Assembly: GCA_020725465.1 (NCBI GenBank)
Contig: DYEY01000056.1
Location: 1 to 64,000 of the forward strand
Length of the DNA stretch: 64,000 bases
Reading direction: 5' to 3'
From: Dethiobacter sp.
Lineage (GTDB): Bacteria; Bacillota; Dethiobacteria; Dethiobacterales; Dethiobacteraceae
The notes beneath the pieces are model-generated. The model was not told the DNA's origin. It saw nothing but the letters and a program-made list of their open reading frames with translations, and made no database searches. This document shows, piece after piece, positions 25,686-33,162 of this stretch (position 1 is its first letter; every line of letters begins with the position of its first letter). Position numbers and translations under genes: made by a program.

Positions 25686-26723
25686 ATGCTGGCCAGTGTC
25701 ACCGGTTGCACCATCACCGGTATAGAGGGCAGGATGGTTGAGGTGGAAGTATATTTATCATCCCAGCTGCCTAGTTTTGATATTGTGGGGTTGCCTGACG
25801 CTGCAGTCCGGGAGGCCAAGGACCGGGTGCGAGCCGCTATCAAAAACAGCCGGCTCGATTTTCCCAAGCAGCGGATTATTGTCAACCTGGCGCCGGCGGA
25901 CCTGAAGAAAGAAGGGCCGCAGTTGGACCTGGCTCTGGCGCTCGGGGTACTGGCAGCTGCCCGCCAGGCGGAGGTGCCGGCGCCGCTGGCGGTACTTGGA
26001 GAACTGGCTTTGGACGGCACTCTGCGGCCGGTGAGAGGGGTGCTGCCCATGGTTCTGGCAGCCCGCGACTCGGGCTTTAAAAGGGTGCTGCTTCCCAGGG
26101 AAAATGCCCGGGAAGCCACCCTGGTGGCTGGTATGGATATTGCCGGCGCCGGTTCACTGGGTGACGCCCTGGCCATTATCCGCGGCGAGCTTAAGCCGGA
26201 AATACCGCCGCCGGCCAAGAGTTTCTCAGCCGCCCCGGACTGTGACTTTGCCCGGGTTAAGGGACAGGAAGGCGCCAAGCGGGCTCTGGAGGTGGCGGCG
26301 GCCGGAGGCCATAATTTGCTGATGACCGGACCCCCGGGCTCGGGCAAGACGATGCTGGCCCGTTGTGTCCCCTCTATCCTGCCTGAACTAAGCGAAGAGG
26401 AAAGCCTGGAGACCACCAAGATTTACAGCGCCGCTGGCTTCCTGAAAGAATCGGCCGGCCTGATTACCAGGCGCCCTTTCCGCCACCCTCATCATACAGT
26501 TTCGTTGGCAGCTCTTTGCGGCGGCGGCCGGGTCCCGCGGCCGGGAGAAGTGTCGCTGGCCCACAACGGCGTTCTCTTCCTGGACGAGCTGCCCGAATTC
26601 CGGCGCGAGACGCTGGAGGTGCTGCGCCAACCGCTGGAAGAAGGGGAAGTAACTGTAGCCAGGCTGCAGGCATCGTATACCTATCCGTCCCGTTTCATGC
26701 TACTGGCTTCCATGAACCCCTGA
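25686..26723 (+). pseudogene. comM: ComM/YifB Mg-chelatase-like AAA+ ATPase, truncated by prophage
   Basis: 345 residues of about 510 remain. ATG 25686 gives the family start [15 protein letters not shown], ten bases after [36 protein letters not shown] and the Walker A GPPGSGKT (about 215-222) are intact, and [11 protein letters not shown] is the Walker B. The frame ends at SMNP followed by a stop, where intact homologues read AMNPCPCGY. The break coincides with the integrase-proximal end of a prophage. ComM is a helicase aiding natural transformation in Gram-negatives; its role in Firmicutes is less clear. The 3' part should lie at the far prophage end, outside this window. Confidence 0.93.
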
Positions 26724-28314
26724 CCGTGCGGGTAACATCCTTGGAAAAAGAATACCGAGCGGTAACCACTGCTAACGGGCGTCCATTATCAGAGGGTTTT
26801 GTTTCCACAATAATTTCTTTTACGAGGGCACGCACAATTTCCCGGCGCACTTCAAACGGCGGGGCGGAATCCAGTTTGGCTTTTAGCGCATGCAGTAGTT
26901 CCTCCGCTGTATCGAACTGGCCGACCGCCGTTTCCTCGGATTTAATCTGCTTTTCAATCTCTTTAACACGCTGCTCCAAAGACGCTTTCTCCAGGGTAAT
27001 TTTTTGCATCTGTTGCTCTACATCTAAACTGCTAATAATCTTTTTTCTGTAGAGGTCGAGAATGCTCTGTTTCTCGGCCTCTTTTTCATTTATGGCCAAG
27101 ATGATTTTTTGCTTTTCATCCTCCAGTGCTGCTTTTTGAGATTTCCTCACGTTCATCGTAGCTGCCAACTCCAGCAGGGCATCACCTGGGTTGTTAATAA
27201 AATCTACACAAGCAGACCACACCAAATCCTCAACCCAATCTTGAGGTATATTTTTTGCGGTGCATTTTCCGTCCAAAGGGCCACGGTAGGCCGTTTTTCC
27301 GCCGCAGAGGTAATATGCTTTAGGCTTCCCCTCCGGACCGCTGTAGGCTGTGCCGTGATAAGTTAGACCACACGTACCGCATTTAATCATACCCCGCAAA
27401 AGATATTTTCTTTTGGCGTTCTTCATGGCTTCTAACTGGTTGTCTTTAAGAGCCTCCTGGGCCTTTTGCCATACTTCCTCGCTGACGATTGCAGGGACTT
27501 CACGGGGGATGAGCTCTCTCTTTTTATTTGTCCTCTTCCCATAATGGTGTATACCCTTATAAGTGGTGTTTACCAGCATGTTTCTGATGCGGCCGGGCCT
27601 CCAGATTCCTGCTGTGTTAACCTTACGTTTCCCCTTTTTTACCTGCCTGCCGTCTTTAACATAAGCAGTGGGAATACCAAGGGCATTAAGGTAGTCGGCG
27701 GCTTTTATGGTGGAATAACCCTGCTCGGCCACAAGGCGGTAAATAAGGCGTACAACGTCCGCCTCGGTCATCTCCAAGCCAGGAAGTTCTTCTTCGTTAA
27801 TTTCCAGGTATCCCTCTTCATTTACCCGATACCCATAGGGCACGATGCCGCCAAGCCACTTTCCGGCTCGGGCAGCCCGGTTTGCACCGTACCACATTCG
27901 CTCCAGCACTGTTTCCCGTTCCAGGTCTGCAACTCCGGCTAAAACAGTTAACAGGAACCGGCCATTGGGGTCGCCGGTATCAAAAGGCTCCGTCATACTG
28001 CGAATTTTTACGCCGTTTTGTTCCAGTTCGTAAACTGCGTTAAGTATAATACGGGCAGAGCGGCCTAGGCGGTCGAGGCGGTAGATAAGCAGCAGGTCGA
28101 ACTTATTCTCTTTGGCATCGTTTAATAGACGAAGACCCTCTGGCCTCTGCTCCAATGGGACAGTCCCAGTTACGCCATCGTCTTTGTACCAATCAATTAT
28201 ATCCAACTGGTGCAGGTCGCAATATTTTTCCCCAAACTCCAGCTGATTTTCAATTGTTTTACGTTCTGCCTGGTCCTCTGACGAGACCCGGGCGTAAACT
28301 GCTACCCTTGCCAT
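26695..28314 (-). CDS. int: Large serine recombinase (phage integrase)
   Basis: 539 residues. The N-terminal resolvase domain carries the catalytic serine in YARVSSEDQ, with [23 protein letters not shown] and further Arg residues. A recombinase domain ([10 protein letters not shown] ... [18 protein letters not shown]) precedes a zinc ribbon ([13 protein letters not shown], then YLCGG and GKCTAKN). A long coiled coil (about 385-475) controls synapsis, and a basic tail ends the protein. The last roughly nine codons are read from the junction with comM, so the 3' end is partly host-derived. It performs attP x attB integration; the directionality factor was not identified. Confidence 0.96.
   Translation of the reverse strand: MARVAVYARVSSEDQAERKTIENQLEFGEKYCDLHQLDIIDWYKDDGVTGTVPLEQRPEGLRLLNDAKENKFDLLLIYRLDRLGRSARIILNAVYELEQNGVKIRSMTEPFDTGDPNGRFLLTVLAGVADLERETVLERMWYGANRAARAGKWLGGIVPYGYRVNEEGYLEINEEELPGLEMTEADVVRLIYRLVAEQGYSTIKAADYLNALGIPTAYVKDGRQVKKGKRKVNTAGIWRPGRIRNMLVNTTYKGIHHYGKRTNKKRELIPREVPAIVSEEVWQKAQEALKDNQLEAMKNAKRKYLLRGMIKCGTCGLTYHGTAYSGPEGKPKAYYLCGGKTAYRGPLDGKCTAKNIPQDWVEDLVWSACVDFINNPGDALLELAATMNVRKSQKAALEDEKQKIILAINEKEAEKQSILDLYRKKIISSLDVEQQMQKITLEKASLEQRVKEIEKQIKSEETAVGQFDTAEELLHALKAKLDSAPPFEVRREIVRALVKEIIVETKPSDNGRPLAVVTARYSFSKDVTRTVRGSWKPVA
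26706..26736. other. attL, host-prophage junction within comM
   Basis: Sequence up to ATGAACCCCTG (26711-26721) reads as comM Met-Asn-Pro-(Cys). The next bases, ACCGTGCGGGTA, still resemble the expected codons for Pro-Cys-Gly-Tyr apart from one base, so host-like similarity spans the crossover. This is expected if attP resembles attB. The exact core cannot be fixed without attR. Confidence 0.7.
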
Positions 28315-28318
28315 TTAA

Positions 28319-28759
28319 TCACCCCGCCTTTTTGGCATCTGGAAGATTTAGCCTAAATTGAATCATCTCATCGGTAACGTCAAAGTGCTCTGCCAGTTCC
28401 CATGGCTGGGAAATACCTTTTTTAACGGCAGCAAAAAGGCGTTCCTTTGGTATAAGCTGCTGTGCCGCCCATTTTAAAGCTCGATGTTCAGACCTGCTTA
28501 TCTTCAACCGTTCCCGATAATGGAAAAAAGTTTGGCCTGGGATGGTGTAAAGCAGGGAAGTAAAGTGGTGCCCCAGTTCTTCCGCAAATACACATTTGAA
28601 ATATGCTGTCGAAGCGGTTTTTAAAGACTCTGCCAAGCCGATTATCGGGGGAATGCTGGGAATAAGCAAATATACGGCTTCCAATGGGGGCTGAAAGTCC
28701 CACCACTCCACCAAGACACCTTCTTTTTCGGCCAGGTTAAAAAGTTGTTCAACACGCAT
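28319..28759 (-). CDS. ImmA/IrrE-like protein of the lysogeny operon
   Basis: 146 residues. It resembles short phage ImmA/IrrE family proteins. The HExxH-type site appears as AEELGHHFTSLLYT (about 58-71), where the first His is replaced by Glu, a variant common in phage members; catalytic competence is therefore uncertain. In other phages ImmA peptidases cleave the CI-type repressor to induce the prophage. ATG 28759 lies behind GGAGGTTACAA. It sits between the methylase and the integrase, on the same strand as the repressor. Confidence 0.75.
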   Translation of the reverse strand: MRVEQLFNLAEKEGVLVEWWDFQPPLEAVYLLIPSIPPIIGLAESLKTASTAYFKCVFAEELGHHFTSLLYTIPGQTFFHYRERLKISRSEHRALKWAAQQLIPKERLFAAVKKGISQPWELAEHFDVTDEMIQFRLNLPDAKKAG

Positions 28760-28813
28760 TTGTAACCTCCTATATAAAAACCGAGAAATGTGTCGATTTC
28801 CCCCAAAGAGACA

Positions 28814-28847
28814 TTTAACCTGCCACCACAAAAGGTAGCAGGTTAAA
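28814..28847. repeat. Inverted repeat upstream of immA-like gene
   Basis: TTTAACCTGC (28814-28823) and GCAGGTTAAA (28838-28847) are perfect reverse complements. After a single mismatch the pairing extends by ACC/GGT, leaving a 6-base loop. Another CAGGTTAAA lies near 28877. With no U-tract it may be an operator or an mRNA hairpin between the methylase and the immA-like gene. Confidence 0.65.
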
Positions 28848-28880
28848 GTGACCATTCAGAGATACAGGATGCACAACAGG

Positions 28881-29762
28881 TTAAACAGAAGTATTTGAAA
28901 TTATTAGCTCATATCTTATGGAATTGTGTGTGCCCTTCATAGGGATTTTTTTATAATTAAAACCGTACTTTTCTGCAAGGTTAATAATCGCCTCGTCATA
29001 ATCGTATGTGAGCATGAATTTCCCTTTAACATTTTTAAGCATACGAGAGAGTCGGTCGTGGTCTACTTCGGAATAACGGTATAAGCGCTTACCTGCTTTT
29101 TTCTTTGATGCTGTGTAGGGAGGGTCAACGAAAAAGCAGGTTTTTTCATTGTTCCCACATTCCTGGATGTAATCAAAAGCATCTCCTTCAAAGAAATCCA
29201 ACCTGTCTTTAATTGAGACAATCGTATTAATGCGCTTTGCTAGTGTATCAGGATACCAGCGGGAAAGGATGCCCTTCCCGTTTTCACCGTACTTTAAAAG
29301 GCCGGAACCGTTTGCCATTACACCCCCGTGGCAAACTCTATTCTTTAATATCGTTTTGAAGGCCATCTCCTCACAGCTGTCAGCAGGAGCGTTAATAATT
29401 TTCCTTGCTGCTTCCACGGTCAGGTTAATGGACTGAATCTGGTTAACCAGCCACTCCCAATCACCGTACAGGATGGTTTTCCAAACCGAGGCTACGTCTT
29501 CGTCTTTCTCAACCATAACGCATTTATCCACCAGCCCGTGATATGCGGTGGACAAGCTTATTATTCCGCCACCGGCAAAAGGTTCAACTAGATATTCAGG
29601 TTTATAGGAAAGTGATTGCAGCCACCTTAAAAAGCCAGGAACAAGCCAAGTCTTTCCGCCCGGATACCTAAAAGGGCTTAACTGTTTTACCTTTGCTACA
29701 TTCACGATTTCCGACTGCTCGTCCCCAAAAACGGTAAGCTGCTGCATGTTAAGTTCAGGCAT
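28881..29762 (-). CDS. D12-class DNA adenine-N6 methyltransferase
   Basis: 293 residues. Dam-like order of motifs: FRYPGGK (31-37) and PFAGGG (61-66) for AdoMet binding, then the catalytic FFVDPPY (211-217). The intervening target-recognition region differs from Dam. The ATG directly abuts the stop codon of the NotI-like endonuclease gene, so the two are translationally coupled and most likely form a type II restriction-modification pair. An adenine methylase implies a recognition site containing A, unlike the GC-only site of NotI itself. Confidence 0.92.
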   Translation of the reverse strand: MPELNMQQLTVFGDEQSEIVNVAKVKQLSPFRYPGGKTWLVPGFLRWLQSLSYKPEYLVEPFAGGGIISLSTAYHGLVDKCVMVEKDEDVASVWKTILYGDWEWLVNQIQSINLTVEAARKIINAPADSCEEMAFKTILKNRVCHGGVMANGSGLLKYGENGKGILSRWYPDTLAKRINTIVSIKDRLDFFEGDAFDYIQECGNNEKTCFFVDPPYTASKKKAGKRLYRYSEVDHDRLSRMLKNVKGKFMLTYDYDEAIINLAEKYGFNYKKIPMKGTHNSIRYELIISNTSV

Positions 29763-30662
29763 TTAAGAGTCCTCCCCGTTTTTTAAAAAGCGAAACACAT
29801 CGGCCGGGTTTTCAGTCTCCGGCGGATTATCATTCTCCAATTTCTCATCCAATTTCTTCTGTAAAAGCTTTATAAAGTTTTCCAGGCTCCCGGGAATGGG
29901 AGTTGATATTTTCTGTAGGGCTTCTCCAAACTGCGTATAGACAACCTTTCTTTTTGCCAGAGAATAGGTTTGCTCTGTCTCGTTGTAATCAAGGCCGTAA
30001 ATAAACCAGGCCACATTCGACTCGTCTTTATGTACTTCAGGCAATTCCGGCAGGGTGTTATAGAACGATTCATGCAAGACAACCCCTATCTTTTTGTTCC
30101 AGGCATTTAGAATTCCCCCCTTAAACATTAACTGGGGGATAAGGCGTTTCCTCGATGAGGAAAGGTAGTCTGCCTTAGGATAGTTGTAGCCGGTGCTCCA
30201 GGTAAAATCAGGAGGCATGGTTTCCATATATTTTTCAAAAGGCCGCCTAACGTTACCGCTGATATATACTGCCTGAACTTCCACGGCTCCAAAATCCAGA
30301 AGATTTCCTTCTACATCATAAGATACCAGAACCAGGTCTATGTTGCCTGCGCTTTTCCCGTTGGCATCATTTAGCCTTATTTCAGAAAGGGATGTCCACG
30401 ACACCCCCGGTTCAAAAAAATACTCTGCAGTGTCGGAAGCGATTAACCAGTCCTGGCGAAAGCGAACCGGACAGGTGATGGCCAGATTATCACCATTAAA
30501 GATGGAGCACACTCCCAGAGGGTTCTGTGCTTTGTCTTTGGTGCAATTAGCAGAAATGTTGTGATATGGGCAAAGGCGTGATTTTCTAAAGTGTGTGGCT
30601 TTTTTGCCTGCGTTAGTGATGGGAAAACCGAATACTTCACATAATGGGTTTTCGTTGCTCAT
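29763..30662 (-). CDS. NotI-like type II restriction endonuclease
   Basis: 299 residues from ATG 30662 (AAGGAG upstream). The N-terminal part matches the NotI family pattern: NPLCEVFGFP, then RLCPYHNISANCTKDKAQNP and GVCSIF, with cysteines at 8, 31, 40, 52 and 64. NotI has a four-Cys iron-binding fold in this region. The nuclease core has GNIDLVLV (D109) and AVEVQAVY (E128, Q130), a PD-(D/E)xK-like site with Gln in the Lys position. It lies one base after the repressor stop and touches the methylase start. The specificity cannot be read from the sequence. Confidence 0.8.
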   Translation of the reverse strand: MSNENPLCEVFGFPITNAGKKATHFRKSRLCPYHNISANCTKDKAQNPLGVCSIFNGDNLAITCPVRFRQDWLIASDTAEYFFEPGVSWTSLSEIRLNDANGKSAGNIDLVLVSYDVEGNLLDFGAVEVQAVYISGNVRRPFEKYMETMPPDFTWSTGYNYPKADYLSSSRKRLIPQLMFKGGILNAWNKKIGVVLHESFYNTLPELPEVHKDESNVAWFIYGLDYNETEQTYSLAKRKVVYTQFGEALQKISTPIPGSLENFIKLLQKKLDEKLENDNPPETENPADVFRFLKNGEDS

Positions 30663-30663
30663 A

Positions 30664-31014
30664 TCACTGCTCCTTCTTTCTGTATTTGCGGAGAATGAAT
30701 TCTTTGAATTCCTCAATTGACTTCCTGGCCTCCTCCGGCAGTTCAGACATCGGGTCGTCTGTTCGGTGTGTAGAGATATTCTCAGGGCCCTCTTTTACAT
30801 GTCCCCGTCTTTGCTCTGTCCTCCCAAGCAAATAGTCAACTGATACATCAAAAAGATCGGCCATTCCTTGCAGGGTGTCCCACTCAGGGAATCTTGTGCC
30901 TTGCTCATAGTGGGTTATAGCAACTCTTGATAGGTTTAATTTTTCGGCAAGCTCTCGCTGGAGAAGACCCTTTTCTTCACGGAGCATTTTTAACCGTTCC
31001 GGGAAACCTGGCAT
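30664..31014 (-). CDS. CI-like XRE repressor
   Basis: 116 residues. An N-terminal XRE helix-turn-helix is clear (ERLKMLREEKGLLQRELAEK, then LNLSRVAITHYEQGTRFPEWDT and LADLF-like MADLFDVSVDYLLGR). The C-terminal part is short and charged and lacks a LexA-type protease domain, so induction may depend on the ImmA-like protein. ATG 31014 has GGGAG upstream; longer starts do not. It heads the leftward operon from promoter 31049-31077. Confidence 0.9.
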   Translation of the reverse strand: MPGFPERLKMLREEKGLLQRELAEKLNLSRVAITHYEQGTRFPEWDTLQGMADLFDVSVDYLLGRTEQRRGHVKEGPENISTHRTDDPMSELPEEARKSIEEFKEFILRKYRKKEQ

Positions 31015-31048
31015 TATTACACTCCCTTTCAACATAACTCCATATATA

Positions 31049-31077
31049 ATTATAACCTTTAAGGTAACTAACTGCAA
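31049..31077 (-). promoter_or_regulatory. Leftward lysogeny promoter (PRM-like)
   Basis: On the minus strand TTGCAG (31072-31077) and a perfect TATAAT (31049-31054) are separated by 17 bp, driving the repressor gene. The -35 box lies inside the first operator-like site (31064-31078), allowing autoregulation. Confidence 0.75.
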
Positions 31078-31174
31078 CATTAAGTAACAACAGGGAACTA
31101 TTTTTTAAAATCATGCATTAAAACCCTTGACAGGTTACGAACTGTAACTTAAAATAAGAGTAACAGCAGGTGAC
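31064..31174. promoter_or_regulatory. Four 15-bp operator-like sites
   Basis: GTAACTAACTGCAAC (31064-31078), GTAACAACAGGGAAC (31084-31098), GTTACGAACTGTAAC (31134-31148) and GTAACAGCAGGTGAC (31160-31174) share the pattern GTwAC-5-bases-rAC or close to it. The third is a perfect GTTAC/GTAAC palindrome within the spacer of the rightward promoter. The first covers the -35 of the leftward promoter. The arrangement is that of repressor/Cro operators in a lysis-lysogeny switch. Confidence 0.7.
31127..31155 (+). promoter_or_regulatory. Rightward early promoter (PR-like)
   Basis: A perfect TTGACA (31127-31132) and TAAAAT (31150-31155) are separated by 17 bp. The palindromic operator-like site at 31134-31148 fills the spacer, so bound repressor would block RNA polymerase. 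Confidence 0.8.
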
Positions 31175-31202
31175 GAAACGGAACCTCAAGGAGGTGGATG
31201 CA

Positions 31203-31466
31203 TTGAAAAAGCGTACCAAACTTGCTGAAATTCGCATTTCCAAAGGCTTGCTGCAAAAAGACGTTGCCAGAGCTGCTGGCGTAACGAGAGTTTTCTATAC
31301 GCAAATAGAGAACGGCTCAAGGCTACCATCTTTAAAGCCAGCAAAAGCAATGGCAGATGCCCTCGGTATATCGCTAGATGACTTTTTTGTTGCCCTCGGG
31401 GTAACAAAACGGAACTCCAGTATTCAGGGAAGCCAGGCAACCACCACCGAGGCCGTAAACCAATAA
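31203..31466 (+). CDS. Cro-like XRE regulator
   Basis: 87 residues. A single XRE domain: RTKLAEIRISKGLLQKDVAR, then AAGVTRVFYTQIENGSRLPS and MADALGISLDDFF. It is the first gene of the rightward early operon, directly opposite the CI-like repressor, so a Cro role is likely. TTG 31203 is chosen because AAGGAGG lies at the right distance; an in-frame GTG at 31170 lies before that site. Confidence 0.85.
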   Translation: MKKRTKLAEIRISKGLLQKDVARAAGVTRVFYTQIENGSRLPSLKPAKAMADALGISLDDFFVALGVTKRNSSIQGSQATTTEAVNQ

Positions 31467-31484
31467 CCAAAGGCGGTGAGGAAA

Positions 31485-31661
31485 ATGATTAAGCGGCTCT
31501 GTCCAGGCTGCGGCACCAGTTGGTATTCTGCCGACACTACAAACACCGTATGGAAGTGCGACAACTGTGGCGCAAGCATCCCTAAATCGGCAGAACTGCC
31601 GATAGATGCCAATCGACAAAATGTTTCAACCAATCATACCCCAAAGGGGCAGAGGAAATAA
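31485..31661 (+). CDS. Small zinc-ribbon protein
   Basis: 58 residues. Two CxxC pairs (LCPGCGTSW and KCDNCGAS) form a rubredoxin-like zinc ribbon, and the tail is polar. ATG 31485 follows GGTGAGG. It belongs to the early rightward operon after the Cro-like gene. Function unknown; possibly a regulatory or DNA-binding adaptor. Confidence 0.6.
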   Translation: MIKRLCPGCGTSWYSADTTNTVWKCDNCGASIPKSAELPIDANRQNVSTNHTPKGQRK

Positions 31662-31813
31662 ACCCCAGCAGTCTACCGGACAGGGCAAAAAGGTGTATTG
31701 GACTCTACCAAAGGAGGTGAAATGCTGCGGTCGGAGAGGCGTTAAAAGAAGCAAGGAACAAGCGAGGATACACCCAGGCGGAAGCAGGCAAGGTAGCCTT
31801 CGTTACAGACAAA

Positions 31814-32281
31814 ATGATTTCAGCCATAGAGTGCGGACGAAGGCAGACCACGCCGGATGTTTTGCGGCGGTTGGCAAGTGCGCTGGATTACCCAAGGCTC
31901 TATATGGAGTTAGTGGCCGAGGTTACCGGAGGCGCATATTCCTCGCCCTGGCTGGACGGCGAAAATGCAGACCTGCACAGAGTCTGCGTGTGGGCAAAGG
32001 CCTGCGAAGAGATAGCCGAAGCACATAAAAAGTTATCTGAAACAGACCTGATAAGTTCGCCTTACCGGTCGGGTGAAACAAGGAGACAGGAAGTTTGGGA
32101 AAGCCTGTTGGAAGCACTTGATGCCAGGGTCGCCATTGACCACTACGTAGCCGTAGTTTGTGAGACCTTCGGGTTTAGCGTATCGGAGCTTTACCGGGAA
32201 CACCGTAAAAAATTAGAAAACCTGGGCTATGTGCAGCCCAGGCCAAAGAGAAAAAACTGTTATGAAATTAGCTTACCTTGA
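31814..32281 (+). CDS. XRE-family regulator, N-terminus probably disrupted
   Basis: From ATG 31814 the protein is 155 residues and begins in the middle of an XRE helix-turn-helix (MISAIECGRRQTTPDVLRRL). Reading the same frame upstream to 31727 gives the missing half: EALKEARNKRGYTQAEAGKV. No ATG, GTG or TTG exists there in frame before the stop at 31718. A strong AAGGAGGTGAA ribosome-binding site precedes ATG 31722, which is out of frame by one base. A one-base deletion after the start (or a sequencing error) best explains this. The C-terminal 100 residues are alpha-helical and unrecognised. Confidence 0.65.
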   Translation: MISAIECGRRQTTPDVLRRLASALDYPRLYMELVAEVTGGAYSSPWLDGENADLHRVCVWAKACEEIAEAHKKLSETDLISSPYRSGETRRQEVWESLLEALDARVAIDHYVAVVCETFGFSVSELYREHRKKLENLGYVQPRPKRKNCYEISLP

Positions 32282-32531
32282 TTCTACCACAACAACAGTG
32301 GTAGAGGCAAGGGGAAAAGGAGGCACGCAGGGCGTGAAGCAGCCAAAAGGATTGTTTTATCAAGCTGAATATGAACCCGACATGCCCAGGATGATTAAGG
32401 CCCTGCGGGTGCTTTTAGAGTCCCAAACTGGAAAGGAAGATGGGCATGAGCAAAGTAACTCCAATTCTCCCCCGAGACACCAGAAACTGCCTTGCGGAGT
32501 ATGTAAGGGCGTTCGCTCGAGGGCTTGTTGA
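32262..32531 (+). CDS. Small phage protein, unknown
   Basis: 89 residues from ATG 32262. The segment FYQAEYEPDMPRMIKALRVLL looks like a real folded protein and resembles short conserved early phage proteins, but the last 30 residues overlap the next gene in another frame and look like out-of-frame translation. The ribosome-binding site is weak. A shorter native product ended by a frameshift is possible. Function unknown. Confidence 0.4.
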   Translation: MKLAYLDSTTTTVVEARGKGGTQGVKQPKGLFYQAEYEPDMPRMIKALRVLLESQTGKEDGHEQSNSNSPPRHQKLPCGVCKGVRSRAC

Positions 32532-32841
32532 CCGGAATTCCATGCTGGAAACAGTTGATAAACTCATGAACGAGTTTAAAGTAAAACGAATCCCCCTCGG
32601 CTCTTACGAGTTAAAACACTTGGGATATGTAGAAGGAATGCCGGTAATTCATATCCAGGGCAGGCTGAAGTTAAGCGATAACTGCCCGGCCTGCGGGAGC
32701 AGCGGATGGCGGTACATCAGCACAGAACAGGAACTGTTCCACAAAGACTACGATGTTATTACCGCTTTTTGCCTTGACTGCTCTTGTTACTACCGCAAGC
32801 GTGGCTGGAAAACTGAGCTTTCGGAGGGGAAGACAATATGA
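32446..32841 (+). CDS. Zinc-finger-like phage protein, unknown
   Basis: 131 residues. The C-terminal half contains two CxxC pairs (NCPACGSSGW and FCLDCSCYY) consistent with a zinc ribbon. The N-terminal half is helical and charged. ATG 32446 lies at a good distance from AAGGAAG; ATG 32440 is too close to it. The stop overlaps the next start (ATGA). Function unknown. Confidence 0.65.
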   Translation: MSKVTPILPRDTRNCLAEYVRAFARGLVDRNSMLETVDKLMNEFKVKRIPLGSYELKHLGYVEGMPVIHIQGRLKLSDNCPACGSSGWRYISTEQELFHKDYDVITAFCLDCSCYYRKRGWKTELSEGKTI

Positions 32842-33077
32842 GTTGGGCTGAAAGGATTACGGGAATCGGCATTCTGCTGATGTTTCTCGGCGGGGCAGCG
32901 GCGGATTCTCCAGGTGACGGTTATTTATACGCAGGGGCGATAGTCTTAGTTGGCTGCGCCCTTGCATTCCTGGGGCAAAGGCTCGAAGCCAAGTCTGCCA
33001 GGAAAGCAAGCATGAGCATATCCCCAGGGAGGTGGAACCGTGTACAACAGTCTAATAAACTGGCTCAAAGACGATAA
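32838..33077 (+). CDS. Small membrane protein
   Basis: 79 residues with two hydrophobic segments (ITGIGILLMFLGGAAA and YLYAGAIVLVGCALAFLG) and a basic C-terminal tail. It overlaps the upstream stop by an ATGA, so it is coupled. The 3' end overlaps a second tiny membrane ORF. Both may be accessory or immunity-related phage membrane proteins; function not recognised. Confidence 0.6.
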   Translation: MSWAERITGIGILLMFLGGAAADSPGDGYLYAGAIVLVGCALAFLGQRLEAKSARKASMSISPGRWNRVQQSNKLAQRR

Positions 33078-33138
33078 AAATGCTTGGAGATTTGTAGTGA
33101 TAGCGGTAGTAGTCATTAGCTACATCGCTTTTAATTAA
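33040..33138 (+). CDS. 32-residue membrane protein
   Basis: A short frame starting GTG 33040 behind AGGGAGGTGG encodes a charged N-terminus (NSLINWLKDDKNAWR) and one membrane segment (FVVIAVVVISYIAF). It overlaps the preceding gene by 38 bp. The good ribosome-binding site and clean hydrophobic profile support it. Function unknown. Confidence 0.5.
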   Translation: MYNSLINWLKDDKNAWRFVVIAVVVISYIAFN

Positions 33139-33162
33139 AAAAATCGGAAAGGACGGAAAGAC

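Noticed and set aside
25532-26419. Long open frame antisense to comM
   Set aside because: It mirrors a well-conserved gene in GC-rich DNA, with low-complexity Ser/Ala/Arg composition.
28319-28855. Longer 178-residue start for the ImmA-like protein
   Set aside because: The first 32 residues read through the inverted repeat region and lack a ribosome-binding site; ATG 28759 has GGAGG.
31606-32028. 140-residue frame between the zinc-ribbon and XRE genes
   Set aside because: Composition is atypical and it overlaps the frame that clearly encodes a helix-turn-helix protein, so it is probably a shadow.
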